Below, one piece after another: positions 1 to 10,359 of a stretch of 64,000 nt of DNA. The stretch's first letter is position 1. Every line of letters begins with the position of its first letter. Under the pieces are notes generated by a model. The model saw only the letters and a program-made list of their open reading frames with translations. It was not told where the DNA came from and did no database searches. This DNA comes from Arabidopsis thaliana (lineage: Eukaryota > Streptophyta > Magnoliopsida > Brassicales > Brassicaceae), in contig NC_003074.8 of NCBI RefSeq assembly GCF_000001735.4, positions 9,920,101 through 9,984,100 on the forward strand. The letters are read 5' to 3'. Both the position numbers and the translations under genes were made by a program.

Positions 1-226
1 GAAACTTATGAGAGTTTCAGGATAATGTGATGTGGATAATGGTGATTGAATATTTCTTTACTTTGCCCGATACCCCAATATGATCATTGAAAAATGGAGC
101 TTTGATAATCCATATACTTAAGACCAAGTCTGTTTGGTGGAATCTACTTACGCAGTTACGCTCATGCTTGATAATTCTCCTAATTTACAACTACTCAAGC
201 TCATTAGTTTCTACTTAGTAAGTTAC
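1..226 (+). pseudogene. Remnant of an F-box/LRR/FBD gene (penultimate exon)
   Basis: Bases about 119-210 resemble the exon that encodes WWNLL..LMLD.SP.LQ.LKL in the three F-box genes downstream. The copy carries an extra 8 bases (a second TTACGC-like stretch near 147-162) that breaks the frame, and the FBD exon that should follow is missing: after 226 the sequence turns directly into the 5' region of the next gene. It is most likely the decayed tail of another tandem copy whose body lies left of the window. Seen: local similarity and the insertion. Inferred: its origin. Confidence 0.5.
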
Positions 227-379
227 TGCAATTAAATACAAATTACCAAAATGAGACCAAAAATCGGCACAAGTAAACAGTATGATTTCGAACCGGAAAT
301 ATAAATCCGGTTTAAAGACGCAAGTGGATTAATTTTGGCCGATATCGTCTTCATTTTTCACATTCCGCCTCCGCTTCAT

Positions 380-655
380 TATTTTCTGAAACCCTAACCT
401 CAGCCGTGTTTTTTTGTCTCCACCGCCGTCGATTTTCACAGCCCTCGAACTACTTCGTCCTCCCTTAACTCAGCTGGATTTGAAGATCACTAGGAATTGA
501 TTTATTCTCTATCGAAGAGCTAGCGTTTGGAGTGTTGCGATGCATCTGCGTTTTGAAGGGGATTGAAATAGCGTTTGTAAATGCGATAGTACTCGGGAAG
601 GAATAATAATTCAATAGGAGATCTTATTGCAATTCGATTGCTTTCGATGACAATG
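380..655 (+). repeat. Duplicated 5' leader shared by F-box copies 1 and 3 (partner 5370-5616)
   Basis: The stretch from the CTGAAACCCTAAC motif down to the start codon is repeated almost collinearly at 5370-5616. Both contain the same GTCTCC..CCG..GATTTTCACAG-like stretch, CAGCTGGATTTGA, CTCTATCGAAGAGCTA and GTGTTGCGATGC segments. The further upstream CGGTTTAAAGACGCAA element (about 309-324) also recurs at 5147-5162. Copy 2 (near 2640) keeps only a short CTGAAACCCTAACTTA echo. The duplication therefore included promoter and leader, and copies 1 and 3 are closer to each other here than either is to copy 2. Confidence 0.8.
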
Positions 656-2329
656 AAACGATGGTATGTTTCCTCTATGTGTGCTTATTTCTTATGAACT
701 GTTCTTAGGATTTTTTACACTGAAGTTCCAAACTAAGTTAGTAAACGCTGTGGTGAAAGTTTGAGCAATGAGTGATTAGGTCTATGAATTGTCCTTATGG
801 TTTTTTACACTGTAAGCTCCAAACTAAGTTAGTGTTATTTCGTTTATTGAGTTTTGGGGCTTTTTGTTTCACAGCAAAAGTTGTGGTCAGAGTTTGAGCA
901 ATGAGGATAGGATCAGTCAGTTACCTGAAGCTTTGCTTCTGCAGATATTATCTTTACTTCCAACAAAAGAAGTGGTCGCAGTGAGTGTTTTGGCTAAACG
1001 ATGGAGGTTTCTTTGGAAGATGGTGCCGAGTCTTGAGTTTTTTTTACTATTTCACAAATGATCTTGAGAGGTTTTCATATAATGTCAGCAAGTGTTTGTT
1101 TTCACATCAAGCTCCGTTTCTACAGAGTTTGCATCTCAATATGAACTTTGGGTGTGACCCTCGTATAATGGATTTTGAGATATTGATTGGAATTGCGTTT
1201 GGACGCCAACTGCGTAAGTTGGTACTCAAAGTTTACTCTGGGGATTGGTTCAAATTTCCTACAAGTTTGTATAACTCCGAAACTCTAGAGACCTTGGAAC
1301 TCTACCATTGCATTCTTATAGATGTCCCTTTTCCGGTTTGTCTCAAGTCCCTTAGAACTCTAAACCTTCACGAAGTGGAGTTTGTAAACGATGAATCAGT
1401 TGTTAACCTTTTAGCTGGTTGTATTAGCCTGGAAAATTTGGTGATTCATCAAACTACAGATCTTAATGTGAAGACTTTTACTATTGCGGTACCATCCTTG
1501 CAGAGGTTAACAGTTATTGTTGAGTATTATGAAGAGTTTTCTGTCTTTGTGGTAAATACTCCATCTTTGAAATACTTGAAGATTGAAGGTATTATTGTAG
1601 ATGATAGGACTTGTATAATTGAGAATACACCTGAGCTGGTGGAGGCAAGTATTATTGATGTGTCTTTTAAAGTCTTTGAGAGCATTCTTGGATCCCTTGC
1701 TTCAGTCCAACGTCTTTCCTTGAAGGTTTCACTCGTGGAGGTAAGGTTTTCCTGTGATTAAATCCAGTTATTAGTTATTGCATTGTTTCTCTACTAATAT
1801 TGCCTTTCATGTATAGATTTTTTCACTTCCTCCTATCAGTAATACCTTTTATCACTTGACATATTTGGAGCTATCCACATATAAACCTAAGTGGTGGAAT
1901 CTGCTTACGCTCATGCTCGACACTTCTCCTAATTTACAAGTCCTCAAGATCTTCGATTTCATGACAGTAAGTTCATCTTTCAACAATGTTTCCAGCTCAG
2001 TTTTGCGGTTTAATGATCTAATTTATGTGATTTATTTTGTGTTTCCTCCTCGTTAGTCTCAGGAACAGAGGCCTTGGGAGAAATGGAATGAACCGAAGAA
2101 TGTTCCTGAATGTTTGTTGCTCCACCTCGAAACATTTGTGTGGACATGTTATGAAGGGAAACTAGAAAATGAGATAGAGCTGGCGAAATATATCCTAAGG
2201 AACGCTAGGCGTTTGAAAAAGGCAACTTTCTCCATAATTGAAATTAATCCGGACAAGAGAGTTGAGATGGTTGGTGAGCTCAAAAGCGTGGTCAGGGCTT
2301 CAAATTCATGTCAGCTTGTGTTCATATGA
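653..2329 (+). pseudogene. F-box/LRR/FBD gene, copy 1, with a frameshift in the second exon
   Basis: Four exons can be read by comparison with the intact copy: 653-663, 875-1740, 1817-1966 and 2063-2329, all with GT..AG borders. The product would start MKRCKSCGQSL, then an F-box ([25 protein letters not shown]), leucine-rich repeats, and an FBD domain ending at 2329. F-box proteins act as substrate adaptors of SCF ubiquitin ligases. The F-box frame stops just after an 8-T run (1038-1045), while the LRR frame begins inside the same region. Exon 2 is 866 bases, against 865 in copies 2 and 3, so one extra base explains the break. A model without the F-box, starting inside exon 2, would still give an LRR-FBD protein; I recall At3g26920 being annotated that way. 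Either a pseudogene, a shortened gene, or a sequencing slip in the T run. Confidence 0.75.
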
Positions 2330-2757
2330 AACTTATATGTTTGTGAGAATCTTTTGTTATCTTTAGTGTTCTGTTATTTTAACTGATTAGGAAAGACCAG
2401 TCAAATTTTCCGACTTAGTTGAGAGTTTAATGTTTGTAACCAAATTTTAAGCTAAGGCGTTTTTTTGTGAAGAGATTGTTGTTTGGATTTTGAATAATTT
2501 TCCGGTACATTAAAACCGAAATTAAGCAAAATCGAAATTGAGGGATGTTTTGGTTTTCATCCGGTTTGTATCGGTAAATAAATATCTCATCCGGCCCGAG
2601 TAAAAAGGTAATTGTAGAAAATGACTCACTCAGCTCCGCCTCCTCTGAAACCCTAACTTACGCTGTAAATTCTCTTAGTGGTCGAAACTCCGATTTGAGT
2701 TGATTCTTTCTCTAATGCTTTGGAGTTGAAACGGCGTTTGCGTCTCTATCAACGAAA
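2330..2757. other. Spacer between F-box copies 1 and 2
   Basis: Holds the 3' flank of copy 1 and the leader of copy 2. A CTGAAACCCTAACTTA segment near 2645 echoes the leader of the other copies. I see no other gene. Confidence 0.6.
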
Positions 2758-3791
2758 ATGAAACGATGGTATGTTTTTATGAACAATTGTTTTCTCTCTG
2801 AATCCTATCAACTGTTCTAGGGTTCTCTTAAATTGTTAGTTCCAAACCAATTGATTCATGTTTTTTTTGGGTATTTGAAAGTTTGAGAAATGGAAATGGT
2901 GTGAATGAAGACAGGATCAGTGACTTGCCCGAAGCTCTGCTTCTGCAGATATTGTCTATGCTTCCAGTAAAAGATGTTGTTACCACTAGTGTTTTGTCTA
3001 AACCATGGAGGTCTCTCTGGAAGTTGGTACCTACACTCAAGTTTGATTATGAAAACAATCAAAGTGAAGATGAGACATACTCAGAGATTGTTTGCAGGCT
3101 TTTGCTTTCCAATAAAGCTCCTTTTCTTGAGAGTTTGCATCTCGGATTCAGGTTTGGCGAATGTCGTTCGGTGGAAGTTGGAATGTGGATTGGAATTGCA
3201 TACGCACGCCATGTGCGTGATTTGGTACTCCATGTTGAATCTGTGAAAGGGTCTTTCATATTTCCTACAGGCTTGTATAACTGTGAAACACTAGAGAGCT
3301 TGACACTGAGGAGTTGGGTACTCGTTGATGTCCCTTCTCCGGCTTGTCTCAAGTCTCTTAGAACTCTGCGTCTTGAGAATGTGGATTACAAATACGATGA
3401 TTCGGTTTATAACCTTTTATCTGGCTGCCCTAATCTTGAAAATTTGGTTGTGTATCGAGGAAATCTACTGGAAGTGGAGACTTTCACTATTGCAGTGCCA
3501 TCTTTACAGAGACTAACAATTTATGATGACAATGATGGAGAATACTGTACGGGCTATGTGATAAATGCTCCTTCATTGAAGTACTTGAAGATTGATGGGT
3601 TTAAGGCTCTCGAGTCTTGTCTGATTGAGAACGCACCGGAGTTGGTGGAGGCAACTATTATGAATGTCTCTAAGATAATCAATGAGAAGCTTTTGGAAAC
3701 CCTCACTTCAGTCAAACGTCTTTCCTTGGCTTTATCACCCTTGGAGTTAAAGTTTTCTTGCAATAATTATTCGGGTCACTTGTTGTTATGA
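2758..3791 (+). CDS. F-box/LRR protein, copy 2, shortened by loss of a splice donor
   Basis: Exon 1 is 2758-2768 (ATGAAACGATG) and exon 2 runs from 2882 to the stop at 3789-3791, giving 306 residues, the length I recall for At3g26922. The N-terminal F-box (about residues 13-55: [29 protein letters not shown]) should bind an ASK/SKP1 protein; the rest is plant-type leucine-rich repeats for substrate binding. At 3746/3747, where copies 1 and 3 have GAG|gtaag, this copy reads GAG|ttaaag. The donor is gone and translation runs on for about 15 codons to a new stop. The FBD half downstream (3830-4389) is intact but disconnected. Probably expressed as a truncated adaptor. Confidence 0.85.
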
Positions 3792-3829
3792 CATTGTTTT
3801 TGTGCTAATATTGCCTCATGTATAATCAG

Positions 3830-4389
3830 ATTAAGTTTCCAACTGGTAGCTTCTTCTATCAGTTGGTATCTTTGGAGCTATATACAAATAAAGCAGAGTG
3901 GTGGAATCTACTTGTGCTCATGCTCGATAGTTCTCCTAAATTGCAAGTCCTCAAGCTCATCGGCGTAAGCAATGTTCATCTGTCAGCAAATTTTACGAAT
4001 TGGTTTTAAATTTTGTGATTGATCTAATAATAGCATACATTGTGTTCCCCCTTCGTTGGTCTCAGAAATTGTCTGGTGAAAACAATCATTTAGCCAGTAT
4101 GAATTGGGATCAACCAAAGAATATTCCTGGATGTTTGTTGTTTAATCTCGAGACATTCATGTGGAAAGGCTGCAAAAGGATAGGAGAAGATGAAAAAGAG
4201 GTGGCGAAATACATCCTAAGGAACACAAATCGTTTGAAGAGGGCGACTTTCACCAGAGAAATCTATGAAGAGAACAATTCTCAAGACATGTTTGAGAATC
4301 TTGAAATGGTGGAGGAATTGGAAAGTGTGGTCAGAGCTTCAAAGTCATGCAAGCTTGCGTTCGAAACTAGCTTGTGGTCACTATCCTAA
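3830..4389 (+). pseudogene. Disconnected LRR and FBD exons of F-box copy 2
   Basis: Two exons of the ancestral gene remain: 3830-3964 (acceptor TAATCAG|ATTAAG, donor GGC|gtaagc) and 4066-4389 (acceptor TCTCAG|AAATTG, stop TAA). Both frames are open and encode the end of the LRR and a complete FBD domain ([28 protein letters not shown]). Because the upstream donor is lost they can only join the F-box half through a cryptic donor. They are nearly identical to 6680-7240 of copy 3, with no length difference even in the intron between them. Confidence 0.75.
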
Positions 4390-5369
4390 TATATAAGTAC
4401 AGTAGTGTCTTTTAATTATCTGTTTATTAATAGGAGAAGTAGTGTCTCCACTTTCTACTTTCCACTTACCACTTTCTAACTTCCTTGTTTCTAGGATCAA
4501 GTTTGCTTCTGTTTTGTATTTAAAGACGTTCACGTCAAGAAGAGAATGTTATAACTGAAAATTTGTTTTAAAGAATCTTGTGTTGTTCTTATGAGCAATT
4601 CTCTTTGGCTTTAATGAGTGATCAAAATTAACATTGATTGTTAACATAATATTTTTGGTAATTTGTATACTAAACATAGTTGAAACTAAATAAAAATGAC
4701 TAAAAACTAAACATAATTCCGAATTTCCCGAATTTAAGTTTTGGAGTGCACCAAATCTTACAGAAATCCAAAGGTTTAAAAACGATTAATTTTTGCTAAC
4801 AAACCCAAATCAAGGAATTAACTAAGCACTAAGAATTTCACTATATCAAACCGAAATTTATCCCTTCTAAACCGAACCAGAATAATAATACGTGACTTTT
4901 CTTAGATTGAGGAAAAATTATGAATATAAAATGCATGATAGACAATATTTTAATTATTTATCTTTTTATCCCATTTCTCCAAAATAAATCTTAAAACCAA
5001 CATAACCAAATTTTAATTGAATAATGTTTTTCTTTTATATTTCAGCTTAACCGAATAGTTTTTTTTGTGTCAAATTTAACCGGATAGTTTATTCGGTTCT
5101 TAATCTTCATAAGTAAACGGTATGACGAACCGCAACTATACATTCGGTTTAAAGACGCAAAGTTTTGGTTTGACTTGTCTGTTCGTCTCTCTCAATCCTG
5201 TGATTACTCTCTTTGACGTTAAGAGTTAATACTTAAATACTGTGATTACTCTCTTTGACTTGTCTCTTCGTTTTTCTCAATACCTTGAATATTGTATTCA
5301 TCTCTTCTTGACAATGTCTCTTAGTATTCATGGATTCTTGTTCTATATAAGTTTATGTATTCCAGTTAT
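4390..5369. other. AT-rich spacer between F-box copies 2 and 3
   Basis: No gene seen. Contains several ACCGAA/CCGGTT-type motifs common in crucifer spacers, and from about 5110 the duplicated promoter element CGGTTTAAAGACGCAA of copy 3. Confidence 0.6.
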
Positions 5370-5613
5370 ATTCTCTGAAACCCTAACGTTAGAACTGTTT
5401 TTGTCTCCTCACCGCAGCCGATATTCACAGCGGTCGAACTTATTTGTCCTCCTTAACGCAGCTGGATTTGATGACCATTAGGAATTCAGTTGTTCTCTAT
5501 CGAAGAGCTATCGTTTGCAGTGTTGCGATGCGTCTGCGATTATAAATGCGATAGTACTCGGAAGGTATTGATTAAGAGGAGATTTTGATTCACTTCGTTT
5601 GTTGTCGGTGACA

Positions 5614-7251
5614 ATGAATCGAGGGTATGTTTCTTCTATGTGTGCTTACTTAATTCTATGAACTGTTCTTAGGGTTTCTTTAACACCCTTTCGTTTCTTG
5701 AATTAGGGGCTTTTCTCTTTACAGCAAAAGTTGTGGTCAAAGTTTGAGTAATGAGGACAGGATCAGTGAGTTGCCTGAAGCTTTGCTTCTGCAGATATTG
5801 TCTTTACTTCCAACAAAAAAAGTAGTAGCCATGAGTGTCTTGTCTAAACGATGGAGGTCTCTTTGGAAGATGTTGCCTCGGCTTAAGTTTGATGATTGGA
5901 TGTTTCCTGATAATGTCAACAGGTGTTTGCTTTCACATCAAGCTTCGTTTCTACAGAGTTTGCATCTTGTAATAGATTATGATTTTGTGTCTCATATGCA
6001 TACTGGGATATTGATGGGAATTGCGTTTGGACGCCATATACGTGAGCTGGTACTCTATGTTAATGGCTTTCAAGAGTCCTTTACATTTCCTTTAAGCTTG
6101 TGTAACTGCGAATCACTAGAGACATTGACACTCGGTCATAACGTTCTTATAGATGTCCCTTCTCCGGTTTTTTTGAAGTCTCTTAGAACTCTACACCTAG
6201 ATGGGGTTGAGTACACAGACGATGAATCAGTTGTTAACCTTTTATCTGGTTGTATTAGCCTGGAAAATTTGGTGGTCCATCGAGTTATACAAGCTGATGT
6301 GACAACTTTCACTATTGCGGTGCCATCCTTGAAGAGGCTAACACTTACTACTGAATTTGATGATGATGAAGACTCAGTCTATGTGATAAATGCTCCTTCT
6401 TTGAAATACTTGAAGATTTTAGGTGACAAGGCTTATCTGATTGAGAATTCACCTGAGTTGGTGGAGGTAAGTCTGACAGATAGGCAAGTTACTGTGGATG
6501 GTTATCCCATCGCTTCATACGTTGAGAACCTTCTTAGATCTCTTACTTCAGTCAAACGCATGTCTTTGAAGATATCATCATACTTAGAGGTAAGCATTTC
6601 TTGCAATTATATTGATTCAGTTTTACGTTGTTGTTATTAGTACATTGTAACTTTCCTAATTCTGTTGTCTCATGCATAGATTAAGTTTCCAACTGGTAGC
6701 ATCTTCTATCAGTTGGTATCTTTGGAGCTATATACAAATAAAGCAGAGTGGTGGAATCTGCTTGTGTTGATGCTCGATAGTTCTCCTAAATTGCAAGTCC
6801 TCAAGCTCAACGGTGTAAGCAATGTTCATCTTTCACCGATTTTTCCAAGTTGGTTTGAAATTTTGTGATGGATTTAATAATAGCATTGATTGTGTTTCCC
6901 CTTCGTTGGTCTTAGAAATTGTCTGGTGAAAACAATCATTTAGCCAGTATGAATTGGGATCAACCAAAGAATATTCCTGGATGTTTGTTGTTTAATCTCG
7001 AGACATTCATTTGGAAAGGCTGCAAAAGGATAGGAGAAGATGAAAAAGAGGTGGCGAAATACATCCTAAGGAACACAAATCGTTTGAAGAGGGCGACTTT
7101 CACCAGAGAAATCTATGAAGAGAACAATTCTCAAGACATGTTTGAGAATCTTGAAATGGTGGAGGAATTGGAAAGTGTGGTCAGAGCTTCAAAGTCATGC
7201 AAGCTTGTGTTCGAATCTACCTTGTGGTCACTATCCAATTATGATGTTTAA
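5614..7251 (+). CDS. F-box/LRR/FBD protein, copy 3, intact
   Basis: Four exons join in frame: 5614-5624, 5725-6589, 6680-6814 and 6916-7251, giving 448 residues. The 11-base first exon (ATGAATCGAGG) is supported because splicing restores the reading M-N-R-G-K-S-C-G-Q. Order of domains: F-box about residues 15-60 ([30 protein letters not shown]), LRRs about 85-335, FBD about 345-440 ([27 protein letters not shown]). All borders are GT..AG. It is the only complete member of the cluster here, and presumably a substrate adaptor of an SCF E3 ligase; the target is unknown. Probably At3g26930 or a neighbouring locus number. Confidence 0.9.
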
Positions 7252-7496
7252 TTGGATACGAGTTCTAGTATATAGCCTTTGTCTGACCGTTTGATAATGC
7301 AAATTTCCGAACATCATATGTATTTGATCAGGTGATACTATTTTGGGTTTTGTGAAGAGGTTTTGGTCCTTTTGGAGAAGCTTTTAGTGGAAACTATAAT
7401 ACAGTAGATAAATTTTATTTTGTACTTTTGCAGCTCCTATACAAAAGAAAGGAGAAAAAAATATCGACAAAAATATTTATAGTTTTATCGGAGATG

Positions 7497-8004
7497 GAAT
7501 AAACCAAAACATGTGCATGAGTGTTTGTTGCTCCGTCTCGAGACATTAGTGTGGACAGATTACGAAGGGCTAATAAAAGAGAACAAAGAGGTGGCGAAAT
7601 ACATCCTAATAAGGAATACTAGTCGTTTGAAAAAGGCAACTCTTAACGTTGTAAATCAACGATTTTTGCTGACTTTTCATTTTCGCCCTCGCTTGTCTCA
7701 GAACACGTTTTGGAATTTCGATCTTGTGGCTCTTCACCAATGGATTAGACCAAAGAATGTTCCTGAATGCTTGTTGCTTCATCTCGAAACATTCATGTGG
7801 GAAGACTACGAATGGGAACGAGATGAGGTTGAAGTGGCTAAATACATTTTAAAGAACTCAAATCATTTGAAGAGAGCTATTTTCTCATCCTCATTAAGCA
7901 TATGTTCTGAAGGTAGGCTTGTGCTGATCAATGGTTTTAAAAGTGTTGTCAAGGCTTCAGTTGTAGAGAGTTCTAAACTCAAGAGTTCATTTAGATGGAT
8001 GTAA
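7497..8004 (+). pseudogene. Two orphan FBD modules in tandem
   Basis: The first module (about 7497-7660, [19 protein letters not shown]) has no visible upstream exon or good acceptor. The second (7702-8004) follows a clear GCTTGTCTCAG acceptor and encodes a full FBD exon ([27 protein letters not shown]) with a stop at 8004. They happen to share one open frame across the would-be intron. They look like last exons left from two further tandem F-box copies, though readthrough or splicing from copy 3 cannot be excluded. Confidence 0.6.
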
Positions 8005-8720
8005 TAATAATGCAGTGGATATTGGAATCTTGATTGGACTTGAGTTTTTGATGCAATTGTAGCTACACATATTTGGAGGAGTAGGAGTCTAAGAATGGTA
8101 AAAAATAGAGAAGTAGTCAAAAAGCTTCTTGCCACTAACACATCATATGAGTTTCCCCACAGTTTCACTCTAAACCTCAATTAGTTTAATATGAAGAATT
8201 TAAAAACCAATAAAATCAAATGCGGTTAGCTGTGGAGGAAGGTACAGTCGGAGGGCTTAGAAGCTTCTTGACATTGTTAAATCTTCTTCTTATTTTCAAT
8301 CCTACTGCTTCTTGCCTCTTTACTTTCTGCTCCTTAATCAATTGAACATAAAAACGTTAGTGCTTTAGATATATTTGTGGTTGTAATCAAATTTATGGTT
8401 ACAACCACAACTAGTAAAACTACTTCATATTCGCACTCAAAATGTAAACAGAAAACACAATGTTGCATGCATATGAAGTTTTTCAAAATTCATATATATA
8501 TATACCTTGTTTTCGTCTGATATGTTCTTGTTCCGTTGCAAATCATCAACGACTACACATATAACAATTGTATTAGTATTAATCAAATGTAGTTTAGTTC
8601 CTACCCAAAAATATATTAAACACTAGATATTGAACAGAATATGTTATTCGTCAATAGTATAGAGATTTTTGGCCAAAAAGTATACCAAAAATGTATATAT
8701 AGATTAGTTTACAAACGAAC
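8005..8720. other. Spacer with no recognised gene
   Basis: AT-rich, with a short TATATATA run near 8492-8505. It separates the + strand F-box cluster from the long series of - strand genes. I see nothing coding; the - strand ORF over 7863-8180 is a shadow of the FBD module. Confidence 0.5.
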
Positions 8721-9023
8721 TTAACTGTCATCATTAGGATTTCTAGGGAAAACACAATAAATTCGAAAACTCGGAGATTCAGGTGAATGTTTTAGCTCGT
8801 CTCCTTTCTCTTGTCCATCATCTTTCCATTCATTTTCCTCCTCTTTACTACTCGTTGTATTTTCACCATTGGTTTTGGAACTTTTACTATCGGTAGATAT
8901 CTCAAGAATCTCTTTATCGGATATGAAACTATCAGCAGTTTCGCTATCTTTACCGATAGATCCTAGCCGAGATCCTTCTTGTCGTCCTTCATCTGTCTCC
9001 GGCCTTGAAACACCACAACCCAT
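8721..9023 (-). CDS. Small acidic protein with putative N-myristoylation signal
   Basis: Single exon, 100 residues. It starts MGCGVSRPE: Gly2 followed by Cys3 and Ser6 is a textbook plant N-myristoylation plus palmitoylation context, so the protein is probably anchored at the plasma membrane. The rest is hydrophilic and rich in Ser, Glu, Asp and Lys, with no domain I recognise and probable intrinsic disorder; the C-terminus ends NPNDDS. Function unknown. Seen: lipidation motif and composition. Inferred: membrane attachment. Confidence 0.7.
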   Translation of the reverse strand: MGCGVSRPETDEGRQEGSRLGSIGKDSETADSFISDKEILEISTDSKSSKTNGENTTSSKEEENEWKDDGQEKGDELKHSPESPSFRIYCVFPRNPNDDS

Positions 9024-10359
9024 GTTGTAGGAAAAGCCGGAGCAAAGTCAAAAAGACAACAAAAAATGTTGACCAAAGGAAAAGTAGTTAGAGGAAGATA
9101 ACGTCCATTGATCGCACTAGAAAAAAAAAGAGAGTCCAATCTTTTTTTTAATTACCAAACACAACAAAACAACCACGAATTGTATGGGAGATTCTTAACC
9201 TCTGAATTGTCTCTTAACTAAAATTAGAGAGAACCAAAAACATACCTCTTTAGCAAAGTTTGTTATTTCGTCCATATCTTTTCATAGCAAAAACCATTAA
9301 TCCATCATCATTACAAGATAGAACAACCCTAAACTTTTTAGGTTCACACAAAACGGAGAGTTTTTTTGAGTAAACCGATTTAGATAATTAAAACAGAGCA
9401 GTACATCCTCTGGAGCTCCTCATATAAACCAAATGAGTGGCCGGTTTGGTTTGGTTTTGCATGTGTTCAATATATCTTAGATAACAAGAAATTTTTACTA
9501 GTTTTGTTTTATAGTTCTTGTTCAGATAAATCTAGTCTTGTAACATACACTCTCACCAGTTTTTACAAAACTTTAGTTACGTGTAATGATTTTGAATAAT
9601 ACCATGAGAATATTGTTTTCAATTTAGAGGTGTAGTCCGGTTTAACCTAACTAGAAACAACTCAATAATACAGAACACAAAGTACTAACTATGCCAAGGT
9701 CCCAAGGAGTTTATGTCCTCTCCAATACCTGATTAGCATCAAGCGATTTTTTTCTAACATTTATTTTCTCATTTTCTTACAAAGTGAGTATTTTACTAGT
9801 TACTAAATTAGTTTTGAGAAATTTTATTTTTGTGTTCCTAAAACATATTTTTCTCCTTTATAATTTTCTATACTAATTTCGATACAAAATAATGACTTTT
9901 TTGAAAGAATAAAATTTTTTATGTGTATTTGAGATTTTGATATAATCGTATTTTCTTTTGAACGACAAGAAAATAATGTTGAAAATAAAAAACAGAAGTA
10001 ACAGAGCCAATTAATGAATGAGTTAGGGAAGGAGAAGCAGAGCAATCGGCGCATTAATGGCGAAAAACAAATGCCATTAATTCTCCTTCTTCCCCACTCA
10101 TTTATTGCTCCTCTCTCTTCTCTCTCTCTCTGACTCTTTCTTTCTTTTTTTTTTGTTCTACGTGCAATTCAGAAACATTGATTTCATGTCAGGTCGTAAA
10201 ATTCAAAAAAGTCAAATTTACACGACGAACATACAGAAACCCATGACCTGATTTGATTTTACCCATTTCTCTAATCTCTCTATTATCAAATCCTTAACAT
10301 GGGTTTATCTAAAGACACAACCTTTAATCATGGGTTTGATCCAGATTTTGTTTCTAATC
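9024..10359. other. Spacer between the small acidic gene and the 3' end of DRB3
   Basis: No supported gene. AT-rich, with pyrimidine-rich CT tracts at 10100-10150. The 76-codon ORF on the - strand at 9824-10054 has low-complexity F/S composition and no family features, so I do not call it. Confidence 0.55.
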
